A stretch of DNA of 64,000 bases, from NCBI GenBank assembly GCA_943789375.1, contig CALSTX010000003.1, positions 62,001-126,000 on the forward strand. Reading direction: 5' to 3'. Of this stretch, positions 19,948-29,918 are shown piece after piece. Source of the DNA: an uncultured Opitutales bacterium. GTDB lineage: Bacteria; Verrucomicrobiota; Verrucomicrobiia; Opitutales; Seribacteraceae. A program made the translations under genes and the position numbers. Every line of letters starts with the position of its first letter. Position 1 is the stretch's first letter. The notes beneath the pieces were generated by a model. That model saw only the letters and a program-made list of their open reading frames with translations, was not told the origin of the DNA and did not search any database.

Positions 19948-22359
19948 TTAGTAGTCTCTCCCATTTTTCAAAATTCCAGCTGGACGCAAGGCTTGCTCAA
20001 GAGGCTCACTTTTTGATTCCGTTTCTTGAAGAAGCCTTTCATACAAGGCATTGATTTCTTGTGGCACTTGGTCCGCTTGTGACTCACTTTCTTGATTTTC
20101 AGAGTTTTCTTCTTCCTCTTCCCCCTGATTTTCAGGTTTGGCTTGTTCCTGCGGGGAAGATTGCGGTTCACCTTGTTGGTTTGATTTATCGTGAACTCCA
20201 AAATTGAGATTATCTGACTGAGACCCAAAATCAACCCAGGTCAGGTAGGCTTTTCTTTCTTCGATCGGGTAAGTTATATTGGCATCAGAGTTTTCCAAAG
20301 CAATGTGCACTGAATGTTGACCTGGTGGGACAGGAAAATGAAATCTCCCATCCTGTGACGGTTTGATTGAAGTCTCATTTTCATCCAGCTGAAAGTTTCC
20401 GTTGGTATCGAGAAAAACTGAAGCAGCAGAGTAGCCAGTTTCATTTGTATCTCTGTGGCCATTAGCATTCTTGTCCGCCCAAATTTCACCCTTTATAGTC
20501 GGAGCAGTTCGATAGGGAATCAGTAAGGAGTAGGATCCGGCTTTTCTGAAATCTAATAAATGATTTCTTACAGTAGATGAGTTGAGCGGGGGAGGAGGGG
20601 GGGGGAAGAGAGGAACCAAATAACTATTTTGAGTGAGATTCTGATCAGCGAGTTTTGACGCAATCGTGATATTTGTGGGATAAGTCCCAGAAATCCATTC
20701 AAATATAAAGTTTCCTTCTTGGTTCGTCGGTATTTGGGGTTCTGTGGTTGCATTTAGGTCACCATTATTATCTTTATCCCAAAAAATTATTCCTTTCAGC
20801 CCGGGTTCATTTTTTTGGAGTAGACCATCCCCATTCCTATCTTTCCATATTTTCCCTTTGATTAAGCAAACAAAAGACTGGATTCTTTTTTCAATTTGAT
20901 CCTTGAGCGAATTAAGATTCAGGGAAGCTTTTTCATTCCCATCCAATTCATAAGCAGACTCGTAAAAGCCCAAGGCTTTTTCCCAAGTTTTTCTAGCTTC
21001 TGTGACATTTTGTTGATCTAAATGAAAATTGGTTTTTTCGTAATAAATATTTCCAAGCCCGTTAAGAGCGATTGACTGAAGACTTGGGTCATCTACGGAC
21101 GAGTCTACGGAACTCTCGAGAAATTTTTCTGCTTCCTGTAAATATTCGGCTTCGAGGTGGGCAAGTCCTGTGTTTAATAAAAGCTTGGAGTCAACTTCTT
21201 TACCCGAGCTTCTAGAGGCATTAATTTCAAGCTCATAAAATTGAGCCGCCTTGTCAGCATTCCCTCGATCTAGTTCCTCCTCCGCTCTTTCTATGTTATC
21301 TCTCTTGAAACAACCGAGGAAAAGAAAAAAAGGCAGAGTTTTTAAAGCCAAGTTTTTCCCATATTTTTTGGCATTAGGCACAAGGGTGTCCAAAAAAAGA
21401 AAAAGTAGTGCCAGCAGTACAAAAGGTTGAAACCTTTCAATTGGTAAGCTTGTCGATAATTGTTCTTTTTTTCGCTTTTGACCAATGCTTTGTAGAATCT
21501 CAAAAGCTTTGGCTAGTCCTTCTCCCGTTGGTCCAAGATTGAAATATCTCCCCTTGGTCGCCTTGGCTATTTTTTGAAGGGATCCAGGATCCATCTTCGT
21601 AACAATTATTTCCCCATTTCTATCTTTAAGGAAATTTTTGGCAGGCATATGAAACGGGTCGGTTGGGATAAAAGAACCTTCTGGAGAACCCACTCCAATC
21701 GTGTAAATTTTAATTCCTTCTGCTTGGGCTTTCTTGGCCCTTTTTAAGCCTTCACCTTCTAAGTCTTCTCCATCTGAAAGAAGAATTAAGAATCGATCAT
21801 TGTCGTCTTTGGCAAATGATCTGGAAGCTTCATCAATAGGTAACGCTAAATTGGTACCAGGTGTTTTAATAATACCGGCGTCTAGGTCCTCTAAAGTTTT
21901 TAGAAAAGCCTGGTGATCTAAAGTCAGAGGACATTGTAGGAAAGAGGATCCTGAAAAGGCAATAAGTCCGAGCCGGTCACTTTTTACTTTTTCCAACAAG
22001 TTCCGGATGCCAAGTTTAACCCGTTCGAGCCTGTTCGGGTTAACATCTCGTGAAAGCATGCTTTTAGATACATCCACAGCAATTAAAATGTCTATTCCGC
22101 GGGGTGTGGCTAATCTCTGCTTTGTACCCCACTGAGGTCTTGCCAATGCAATGAATGACAATATGAGGGCAAGGGCAATTAACAACAGCTTTAGGTTGCG
22201 TTGTGTGAGGGAGGACTTGGGGACTAGTTTTTTTAAATGTTTTTGAGCAATAAGAGTTCGAAGTCTTTTCTGCTTTGCTTTTTCGGAGAATCGAAAGAGG
22301 AGCAAAATGAACAGGAGGATAATGGCCCCTAAATAAAGAATTTCAATTTCGGCTACCAT
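19948..22359 (-). CDS. BatB/BatC fusion: VWA protein with TPR and SdrD-B-like repeats
   Basis: IDILIAVDVSKSMLSRDV MIDAS; TPR region; GKIWKDRNGDGLLQKNEPGLKGIIFWDKDNNGD... and GEIWADKNANGHRDTNETGYSAASVFLDTNGN repeats; C-term GRDY. Confidence 0.82.
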   Translation of the reverse strand: MVAEIEILYLGAIILLFILLLFRFSEKAKQKRLRTLIAQKHLKKLVPKSSLTQRNLKLLLIALALILSFIALARPQWGTKQRLATPRGIDILIAVDVSKSMLSRDVNPNRLERVKLGIRNLLEKVKSDRLGLIAFSGSSFLQCPLTLDHQAFLKTLEDLDAGIIKTPGTNLALPIDEASRSFAKDDNDRFLILLSDGEDLEGEGLKRAKKAQAEGIKIYTIGVGSPEGSFIPTDPFHMPAKNFLKDRNGEIIVTKMDPGSLQKIAKATKGRYFNLGPTGEGLAKAFEILQSIGQKRKKEQLSTSLPIERFQPFVLLALLFLFLDTLVPNAKKYGKNLALKTLPFFLFLGCFKRDNIERAEEELDRGNADKAAQFYELEINASRSSGKEVDSKLLLNTGLAHLEAEYLQEAEKFLESSVDSSVDDPSLQSIALNGLGNIYYEKTNFHLDQQNVTEARKTWEKALGFYESAYELDGNEKASLNLNSLKDQIEKRIQSFVCLIKGKIWKDRNGDGLLQKNEPGLKGIIFWDKDNNGDLNATTEPQIPTNQEGNFIFEWISGTYPTNITIASKLADQNLTQNSYLVPLFPPPPPPLNSSTVRNHLLDFRKAGSYSLLIPYRTAPTIKGEIWADKNANGHRDTNETGYSAASVFLDTNGNFQLDENETSIKPSQDGRFHFPVPPGQHSVHIALENSDANITYPIEERKAYLTWVDFGSQSDNLNFGVHDKSNQQGEPQSSPQEQAKPENQGEEEEENSENQESESQADQVPQEINALYERLLQETESKSEPLEQALRPAGILKNGRDY

Positions 22360-22361
22360 CT

Positions 22362-23420
22362 TTACGGAATTTTCATTAACAAAGTTCTAGCCAAAACAAA
22401 TTCTAGTAAAAGGAACAGGATGGCAAGTATGAGAGTCCACTGAAAAAGGTCATCAAAAAGTGCGTTCACATGAATTTTAACTTCGGTTTTTTCAAGCCTA
22501 TCAATTTCTTCATAAATCGAACGAAGTGATTCCCTATTTTTAGCTTCGTAAAAGCGGGCATCAGTCTTGGAGGAAATCTTTTTTAATATTTCTTTATCGA
22601 CGGGGTAATCAGCGACCTGAATGACAGGTCTGCCATTGGCATATCGCATTAGATCTTTTGTGGATGGGTCAAATAAGTAAGTCTTAGTCCGACTATTTGT
22701 CCCAATGGCAATGGTGTAAATCTTGATTTTGTCTTGCAAGGCACCTTCCGCAAAAACGAGAGGGCTGTGTTGTGGCGCAGGCTCGTCTTTACCATCTGTT
22801 AAAAGAATCAAGATTTTCGATTTTGATTCCAAGGGTCTTAGGCGGTTAATCCCCTCGGCGAGGGCAGAACCAATGTTAGTCCCAGTCTGATGGGTTAATC
22901 CGACCCGAAGGCGGGCAAGATTTTTTTGTAAATGTTCTTTGTCCAGGGTTAACGCACTGACCAGATAGGGATTCACGGAAAAAGCAACCACCCCAATGCG
23001 GTCATATGTTCTCTTTTTAATAAAGTCTTGAAGCACATCTTTGACTACATCTAAACGCGTGACTTCTCCGATTTCCGAATCACTCATGTCTAGTGCAAGC
23101 ATGGAAGCAGAGAGGTCGACTGCTAATACAATATCAACCCCACTGGATTCGATCGTCTCTGTACTCTGATCAAGTTGAGGACGTGCAAGGGAAAGAATGA
23201 GTAAAAAAAGACAGCAGTAGCGAAAAAACATGAGGATCCACAAGTATCTTTCTCTTCCAGTATTCTTTACTTTTTCAATCTTGGAAAGACTTGAAAAACG
23301 AACAGTCAGAGAGGTCGAACCCCTCTTACTTCGAATCCAAATTAAGATTGGAATTACTAAAAGCAGGAAAAGCCAATACGGCTCGGCAAAGCGTAAATTT
23401 TGCAGCACTGTAAGGATCAT
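22362..23420 (-). CDS. BatA-like VWA domain protein
   Basis: VDIVLAVDLSASMLALDM MIDAS, TGTNIGSALAEGINRL, LLTDGKDE; N- and C-terminal TMs. Confidence 0.88.
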   Translation of the reverse strand: MILTVLQNLRFAEPYWLFLLLVIPILIWIRSKRGSTSLTVRFSSLSKIEKVKNTGRERYLWILMFFRYCCLFLLILSLARPQLDQSTETIESSGVDIVLAVDLSASMLALDMSDSEIGEVTRLDVVKDVLQDFIKKRTYDRIGVVAFSVNPYLVSALTLDKEHLQKNLARLRVGLTHQTGTNIGSALAEGINRLRPLESKSKILILLTDGKDEPAPQHSPLVFAEGALQDKIKIYTIAIGTNSRTKTYLFDPSTKDLMRYANGRPVIQVADYPVDKEILKKISSKTDARFYEAKNRESLRSIYEEIDRLEKTEVKIHVNALFDDLFQWTLILAILFLLLEFVLARTLLMKIP

Positions 23421-24028
23421 TTTGTTTGAAGGTTCAGATTGCTTTGAAGATCTGATTCTTTTTGTTCTTCCTCAAGTTTTTGCTTGGTATCTTTGACGAA
23501 ATTCAGGGCTACATGCACTAATTGTTTGGTTGTTTCCTCCGTAACCTGCTTCTTTGAGTATTTGATTTGGTCCCCTTGTTGAATGAAATCTTGCAGTGTT
23601 TCCTCATAGCGATTTTTGAAAAAGGAATGACTTGCAATCTCACGCATAAATTCTTCCCCCGTTAATTCCATAGCTGGTAAATTAAAAAGTCTTTCTACAT
23701 AAACTCTCAGGATTTCAGATAATCTAAAAACCAAGGGCTTGGGGGCGATTGACTTCTTTCTTTGTAAATCAGAAATCGCTTGCAGCGCATCTTCGTATGG
23801 GTCCGAGGGTGCATCTTCTACCTTTACATCAACTTTTTCTTTTTTCTTTTTTAAAAAATACCATACTGCCAGCCCCATTAAAATTACAGCAAGGAGTACT
23901 AGAATAGTAATCAGATTTTCTTTTAAAATTTCGTTTAATGACTTAAAAATTGGAAGTGGTGCATCCTTTTGGACATTATCGTCTAATAGATAATCTGCAG
24001 TGGTTTGGGCAATGGAGGCAATTAACAT
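23417..24028 (-). CDS. Bat-operon membrane protein (DUF4381-like)
   Basis: Single TM then soluble helical region; between DUF58 and batA. Confidence 0.65.
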   Translation of the reverse strand: MLIASIAQTTADYLLDDNVQKDAPLPIFKSLNEILKENLITILVLLAVILMGLAVWYFLKKKKEKVDVKVEDAPSDPYEDALQAISDLQRKKSIAPKPLVFRLSEILRVYVERLFNLPAMELTGEEFMREIASHSFFKNRYEETLQDFIQQGDQIKYSKKQVTEETTKQLVHVALNFVKDTKQKLEEEQKESDLQSNLNLQTK

Positions 24029-24960
24029 TATCGGTTCCTCCTGCTTTTTCTCATTTGAAAGAATTCTTTAAGAATCTTTACGAAATCTGATTCAGTGGAG
24101 AACGAGAACAAATCAATTCCTCGTCTTTTGAGTCTCTGTTCAAATCGGGTACGGGTTTCGCTAGATAACTTGGCGAATTCTTGAGTGAAACCCTCCCTGC
24201 TCGTGTCCACCACAATAGTTTCTCCGGTTTCAGAATCTTCTAAATGTATGATTCCAAGCGGAGGGAATGATTTTTCGTAACGGTCAAACACATGACCGCA
24301 GATCAAATCATGCTTTCTTCGAGTAGATGCAATTTCTTTGAAAAATAGATCTTCTGCCTGTTGTCTTTCTTCTTTGTATTCTGGAATAATAAAATCTGAG
24401 AGAAGGAATACTACAGCTCGTCTGCGCAATACATGATTAATAAACCTGAGCCCACCATTGATATCGGTACCCACATTTTTATTTCGGTGAAACAGGATCT
24501 CGCGCAAGATGCGGAGTACATGCTTTTGTCCCTTGGCAGGTGGAAGGTAAATTTCCACTTCGTTGGAGAAAAGAAGAAGGCTTACCTTATCTCCGTTCCG
24601 ATTTGCGGCGAATGCTAGCAATGCACCGAGCTCTGCAAGTCTCTCTCTTTTGCTTCTTTTCTTTGATCCAAAAGATCCGCTCTCACTGATATCGATAGCC
24701 AATAAAATAGTGAGCTCCCTTTCTTCCCGGAATTGTTTAACAAAGGGCACACCCATTTTGGCAGTCACATTCCAATCAATCGATCTTACCTCATCGCCCG
24801 GTTGATATTCCCGAACTTCTTCAAAATCGATCCCTTGCCCCTTAAATGCACTGTGGTAAGAGCCTGCCAAGGCTTCGGAAACAAGTCGATTCGATCGAAT
24901 TTCTATTTGCCTGACTTGCTTGAGGATATTTCTGGTGAAATCTTGATCCGAATCATCCAT
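24028..24960 (-). CDS. DUF58 domain protein
   Basis: LAGSYHSAFKGQGIDFEEVREYQPGDEVRSIDWNVTAKMGVPFVKQFREERELT. Confidence 0.93.
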   Translation of the reverse strand: MDDSDQDFTRNILKQVRQIEIRSNRLVSEALAGSYHSAFKGQGIDFEEVREYQPGDEVRSIDWNVTAKMGVPFVKQFREERELTILLAIDISESGSFGSKKRSKRERLAELGALLAFAANRNGDKVSLLLFSNEVEIYLPPAKGQKHVLRILREILFHRNKNVGTDINGGLRFINHVLRRRAVVFLLSDFIIPEYKEERQQAEDLFFKEIASTRRKHDLICGHVFDRYEKSFPPLGIIHLEDSETGETIVVDTSREGFTQEFAKLSSETRTRFEQRLKRRGIDLFSFSTESDFVKILKEFFQMRKSRRNR

Positions 24961-24995
24961 AAGTCTTAACCTGCACTAAGGGGTAATAAAATTGC

Positions 24996-26006
24996 TCAGG
25001 GGACAGGAACTGTTTCAAAGATTTTCTTTATAATATCATCACTGGAAATATCTTCAGCTTCGGCCTCATAACTGACAATAATGCGGTGTCGAAGCACATC
25101 GAAACCAATGTCCTTGATGTCTTGGGGTGTTACAAAACTTCTTCCTTGCATGAAGGCATGGGCTTTGGAGGCAAGTGCGAGGCTTATTGTTGCCCGAGGG
25201 GATGCTCCAAATCTTATAAAAGCACTCAATTCAGATGCGCCAAATTGATCTGGATTCCGAGTGGATTGGACAACATCCACGAGGTAGCCCTTTAATTTAT
25301 CATCTAGGTAGATTTCATCGACAAATTTACGGGATTTGAAAATTGTTTCTGCATCCACAACAGGGCTAACATCATGACGAACGGAAACATTTGCGTTCGA
25401 TTCCAGAATTTTTAATTCTTCATCTCTACTCGGGTAGTCTACCACTAATTTTAGCATGAAGCGATCCATCTGTGCCTCGGGAAGAGGGTAGGTTCCTTCT
25501 TGGTCAATTGGATTTTCTGTAGCAAGCACCAGGAAAGGCTTGGGTAGCATAAAAGTCTCGTCACCAATAGTTACCTGTCTTTCCTGCATACCTTCCAAGA
25601 GAGCGCTTTGTACTTTTGCAGGGGCCCGATTAATTTCATCAGCTAACAGAAGGTTGGTGAAAATAGGCCCTTTTTTCGTGGTGAACTCTCCTTGGTTAGG
25701 GCTGTAGATTAAGGTGCCCACCACATCTGCCGGTAAAAGGTCTGGAGTGAACTGTATGCGCTTAAAATCAGCCCGTATACATTGGGAGAGAGTTTTGACT
25801 GCCAAGGTTTTAGCAAGTCCGGGAACCCCTTCTAAAAGTACATGACCATTTGCGAGTAAACCAAGAATTAAACGGTCTACGAGGTATTTTTGACCGATGA
25901 TGACTCGGCCAATTTCCTGCCGCAGCAGATCTACCCATGCGGCTTCGTTTCGTATTTTTTCCTGTGCTTCAGGAGCAGGAGGTATAGATTTGTTTTCTTC
26001 GCTCAT
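24996..26006 (-). CDS. MoxR family AAA ATPase
   Basis: GHVLLEGVPGLAKTLAVKTLS, FTPDLLPADVVGT, LLADEINRAPAKVQSALLEGMQERQVTIG. Confidence 0.95.
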   Translation of the reverse strand: MSEENKSIPPAPEAQEKIRNEAAWVDLLRQEIGRVIIGQKYLVDRLILGLLANGHVLLEGVPGLAKTLAVKTLSQCIRADFKRIQFTPDLLPADVVGTLIYSPNQGEFTTKKGPIFTNLLLADEINRAPAKVQSALLEGMQERQVTIGDETFMLPKPFLVLATENPIDQEGTYPLPEAQMDRFMLKLVVDYPSRDEELKILESNANVSVRHDVSPVVDAETIFKSRKFVDEIYLDDKLKGYLVDVVQSTRNPDQFGASELSAFIRFGASPRATISLALASKAHAFMQGRSFVTPQDIKDIGFDVLRHRIIVSYEAEAEDISSDDIIKKIFETVPVP

Positions 26007-26160
26007 AATTTTAAATTACAAGAAGTAGAGCGTAAACAATCAGAGGATTTGTCCAAGATAAATCCGAATGTATTTAATTCTGATACTTTTCTTCTTGCCG
26101 ATAACGACATCCAGTGGATTGAATGTGGTATCTTTTTAATAGAACGAAATACGAAAAAGA

Positions 26161-29100
26161 ATGAAATTTAGCAAAGAATCTAAGAATACTTTTTTATGTT
26201 TGCTCATCATCCCTTTGGTTTGGGTTGTCCTAAACCATTTTGGTTATTTGGATTTTTTGAAAACGAAGTCACTCGATTGGAGACTTCAATTTCGGGGCGA
26301 AATTCAGCAGGAAATTGCCAGTGAAGAAGGAGGCATGGTTCAAGTGGAAGATAATAAATCTCTTCCCCGAATTCCTAAGGTGACCTATGTGAATTTTGAT
26401 GCGTCTACTCTCGCAATGGATGGCGTGGGGGAAAGACCATGGGACCGGGCATTCTTTCGCGATACCGCTCTCGCTTTGATTGAGCGGGGGAATGCGCGAG
26501 TCTTGGGTTTCGACTTTGGCTTTACTCCGAAAAGTATGTCGAAAATGGTTCCCCGTGAAAATTCTTATCGTAGTGATGATGCGATTGGGGAACTTGTGAA
26601 GAAATACCCTGACCGGGTTGTACTTGGTTGTCTTTATTCAGGGGTTCCTACCCAATTTGTTAAGCCGACGGGGGTGAGTGCATTCCCGCCTTTTTTCTAT
26701 GATGGATTTTCTTTAAAAGAATCCGTGAGGTCCGAAAAATACCATTACCCTGAGTCTCCAACTTATCCCTTACTGAGTTATCAAAATGGAAAATACTTGG
26801 GTAGGGTTGGTTCTTTTACCGTGCCCCCGTTCCGTGCGGTTGATGAGATCCCAAGATGGGTGCCTTTATGGTTTCCTTCCATGGGCAAAGCTCATGCGTA
26901 CAACTTACTTGGAGGCAAACAAAGTAAGTTAGATTTTGAATTACCTCAAGATAACCAAGCTCGCATCAATGAGTTGGAGATTAAGCGCCAAAAGCTAATC
27001 ACTGCGAAAGAGCAAAAAGTAACAGAAATTACTAAAGCTTCTGAGCAGATCGCTAAGCTTCAAGTGAATAAAGAAAAAATAGATTCTGTGGTTGCTGAGT
27101 TAGAAGACCAGAAAAATACCGCTAAGGAGTTGAAGAAACAAATTATAACATTTCAAAGCACTCTTCAGGCAAACCAATCATTAGCCACAGTTATTACACC
27201 TCAAATTAATCAAAGAACGCAAAAGCTGAATGGAATCCTTGTCGTTTATCTGTCAGATTTAAACAGGAGCCTCGGGTTATCACCCAATGAAACCAGCAAA
27301 GCCGAAAGTCGTATTGACCAGTTGGATCAAGAAATTTTGAATTTCCAGTCTACTTTGTCTGCAAATCCAGCAATTGCAGCGATTATCAAGCCTCAACTTG
27401 AAAAAAGAATATCAGAAAAAGAAGCACTTGCCCAAACACTCGCAGCCTCTTCGGCTATTTCCGATATTAACTTAAATAATCAACAACAGTCCAAAGCATT
27501 GGGTAATCTGGAAACACATTTGGCTGAAAAAAATGAAGAGTCTGCATCCATATCCTCTGGCTTGGCAAAGCGAGCCGGTGCTCTAGTCGAAATCAGGACA
27601 GGAATTGATGACCTCAATCAAAAGGTATCAAGGGTACAACGTGATCTTTTAAGGCTGAAAGGGAAAGCGGATACTGAGCTTATTGAGAGCAACCAAACCT
27701 TGCGCTTAGTTTACAAGGCAAGCGATGATGAAAAAGAAGCCAAGCTTGTGGACTCTCTCCCCAATGAAGTTCCCCTGCGGAGAGACCGAAATGTGTATGC
27801 TCTCGGAGTTGAGAGCCTACTTGCTTATTACGGCCTTGATGAAAAATCGGTCACCATTGATCAAGATGGCACCTTTCAGATCCGATCACTGGCTGATGAT
27901 ATTCTTGTCAGTTGTAAAATGGAGGAAGGCCAGTTCTTGGAAGTGAATTGGTTTACTCAATGGACTGAAAATTTGGAAGAGAGAAAAATGATGAAAGATG
28001 CCAAGAAGGCTTACAGTGATGGTGATTTTCAAGCTTACACTCGTTTAGTGCCTTCTATTCTTGAGAAATTTTTGAACAGGGTAGATGGAGTTTCAGTTAC
28101 GAATTCCACGGGAATTATCGGAGCCCTTAAAGATTTAGAGCTAGAATCAAGTCTTATTGAAATGGCCGAAAATTTATTGGGGCAAAGACCAGACAATTCA
28201 AATATCCCAGGCTTTGATGATCTTACAAAAGTGGTTGAAGCCATCGCTTATTATTTTATTCCCCCGAGTTTACAGTCGAAGACAAACCCAATGTGCGGGA
28301 TGCGTGATGTTTTACAAAATGCTAAATTTCAGGATCAAGTAACCGCTAAAATTAAAGAACTTGAAAATAAAATAGATAGCCTTCAAGGGCCAAGTGTTAT
28401 GGGGAAAATCCTTACTGGATTGGAGGCTGACCCAGGAAATGAATCTATACTTTTGATGAAAAAACAAGTCGATGAAGCCATTGAAATAAACACTCAAAAC
28501 TGGGATGAACAAGAACAGGAACTTCAACGCATCAATTCGTTTTTCGCTTGTTTTAAAGATTCTATTGTACTCCTCGGACCTGAGGAGAAAACCTTCCAGG
28601 ACCTTGCTCCCACACCTTTAGATAAAGCCTCAGTCCCCAAAGTGAGTGTTCATGGGAATTTGATTAAAACGATGACCACAGGTAAGTATATCACCCGTCC
28701 TCATAAATATGTGGATCATGTAGCCACAGTCCTGGTTTGCCTGGTGATGGGACTTTTATCAGTGTATCAGGGAAATAGGGCGAGCTTGGTACAGGCAGCG
28801 GGAATTTTGATATTGGTGGGCTTTGTGGTATTTGGGTTATTCACTTTTTCAAATACTCATTTTCTATTACCAATCACAACGCCTGCATGTGCAGGTCTGA
28901 GTACTTCTTTCATAGGGTTAGCCGCAATGGTTGTGATTGAGCAAAAAGCAAAAGGGAAATTAAAAGGTATGTTTGGGAGTTATGTTTCTTCGGACTTAGT
29001 CGAGCAGATGGTTGATTCTGGGGAAGAACCGAGCCTTGGGGGAGAAGAGACCGCAATCACTGCTTTTTTCAGCGATGTACAGGCATTCTCAAGCTTTTCT

Positions 29101-29895
29101 GAGCTATTAACTCCTACGGGTCTTGTTGACTTAATGAACGAATACTTGACCGCAATGACAAATATTCTGCAGGAAGAGCGCGGGACTTTGGATAAATATA
29201 TTGGGGATGCAATTGTGGCCATGTATGGAGCCCCTATTCCGATGCAAGATCATGCTTATCAATCTGTAAGAACGGCTATCTTGATGCAGCAGAAACAAAT
29301 TGAATTACGTGATAAATGGAAGCTTGAAGCCGACAAATGGGGGAAATGTCATGGTTTGGTTTCTCAAATGCAAACACGGATTGGGTGTAATACTGGAACC
29401 GCGACCGTTGGAAATATGGGAGCCTTGGATCGGTTCAATTATACGATGATGGGTGATATGGTTAATTTAGCTGCCCGTTGCGAAAGTGGGGCCAAAGCAT
29501 ACGGGGCTTATATCATGATTACCGAGGAAACAAAATTTGCATCCGAGAGCACCAAAGATGATATTGCTTTCCGTTACTTGGACAAAATTGTTGTAAAGGG
29601 CCGTTCTCAGCCTGTTGCTATGTATGAACCAACGGGATTTATGTCTGAGTTGACTCAAGAAACTCAAGATTGCTTGGATTGCTTTCGTCAGGGAATTGAT
29701 AAATACCTCCTCCAGGATTGGGATGGGGCGTTAAATTTGTTTGAGAAAGCCAAAGAAATGGAGCCAAACAAACCTGGGGTGACACCTGGAGTGAAGGACA
29801 ACCCCTCTATGATTTTGATTGATCGTTGTAAGGTAATGAAAGAGAACCCACCTGAGGCGGACTGGGATGGAGTTTATGTAATGACAACCAAGTAG
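26161..29895 (+). CDS. CHASE2-type sensor class III adenylate/guanylate cyclase with long coiled-coil insertion
   Basis: CHASE2-like KSLDWRLQFRG..VTYVNFDASTL..RPWDRAFFRDTALALIERGNARVLGFDFGF; cyclase FFSDVQAFSSFSE, LDKYIGDAIVAMYGAP, NYTMMGDMVNLAARCE. Confidence 0.88.
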   Translation: MKFSKESKNTFLCLLIIPLVWVVLNHFGYLDFLKTKSLDWRLQFRGEIQQEIASEEGGMVQVEDNKSLPRIPKVTYVNFDASTLAMDGVGERPWDRAFFRDTALALIERGNARVLGFDFGFTPKSMSKMVPRENSYRSDDAIGELVKKYPDRVVLGCLYSGVPTQFVKPTGVSAFPPFFYDGFSLKESVRSEKYHYPESPTYPLLSYQNGKYLGRVGSFTVPPFRAVDEIPRWVPLWFPSMGKAHAYNLLGGKQSKLDFELPQDNQARINELEIKRQKLITAKEQKVTEITKASEQIAKLQVNKEKIDSVVAELEDQKNTAKELKKQIITFQSTLQANQSLATVITPQINQRTQKLNGILVVYLSDLNRSLGLSPNETSKAESRIDQLDQEILNFQSTLSANPAIAAIIKPQLEKRISEKEALAQTLAASSAISDINLNNQQQSKALGNLETHLAEKNEESASISSGLAKRAGALVEIRTGIDDLNQKVSRVQRDLLRLKGKADTELIESNQTLRLVYKASDDEKEAKLVDSLPNEVPLRRDRNVYALGVESLLAYYGLDEKSVTIDQDGTFQIRSLADDILVSCKMEEGQFLEVNWFTQWTENLEERKMMKDAKKAYSDGDFQAYTRLVPSILEKFLNRVDGVSVTNSTGIIGALKDLELESSLIEMAENLLGQRPDNSNIPGFDDLTKVVEAIAYYFIPPSLQSKTNPMCGMRDVLQNAKFQDQVTAKIKELENKIDSLQGPSVMGKILTGLEADPGNESILLMKKQVDEAIEINTQNWDEQEQELQRINSFFACFKDSIVLLGPEEKTFQDLAPTPLDKASVPKVSVHGNLIKTMTTGKYITRPHKYVDHVATVLVCLVMGLLSVYQGNRASLVQAAGILILVGFVVFGLFTFSNTHFLLPITTPACAGLSTSFIGLAAMVVIEQKAKGKLKGMFGSYVSSDLVEQMVDSGEEPSLGGEETAITAFFSDVQAFSSFSELLTPTGLVDLMNEYLTAMTNILQEERGTLDKYIGDAIVAMYGAPIPMQDHAYQSVRTAILMQQKQIELRDKWKLEADKWGKCHGLVSQMQTRIGCNTGTATVGNMGALDRFNYTMMGDMVNLAARCESGAKAYGAYIMITEETKFASESTKDDIAFRYLDKIVVKGRSQPVAMYEPTGFMSELTQETQDCLDCFRQGIDKYLLQDWDGALNLFEKAKEMEPNKPGVTPGVKDNPSMILIDRCKVMKENPPEADWDGVYVMTTK

Positions 29896-29918
29896 GTTGG
29901 CTAGGGAATCAATCTTAT

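Noticed and set aside
25890-26171. 93-aa ORF upstream of the cyclase gene
   Set aside because: Mostly antisense to moxR; the remaining ~40 codons have no homologue I recognise and no clear ribosome site
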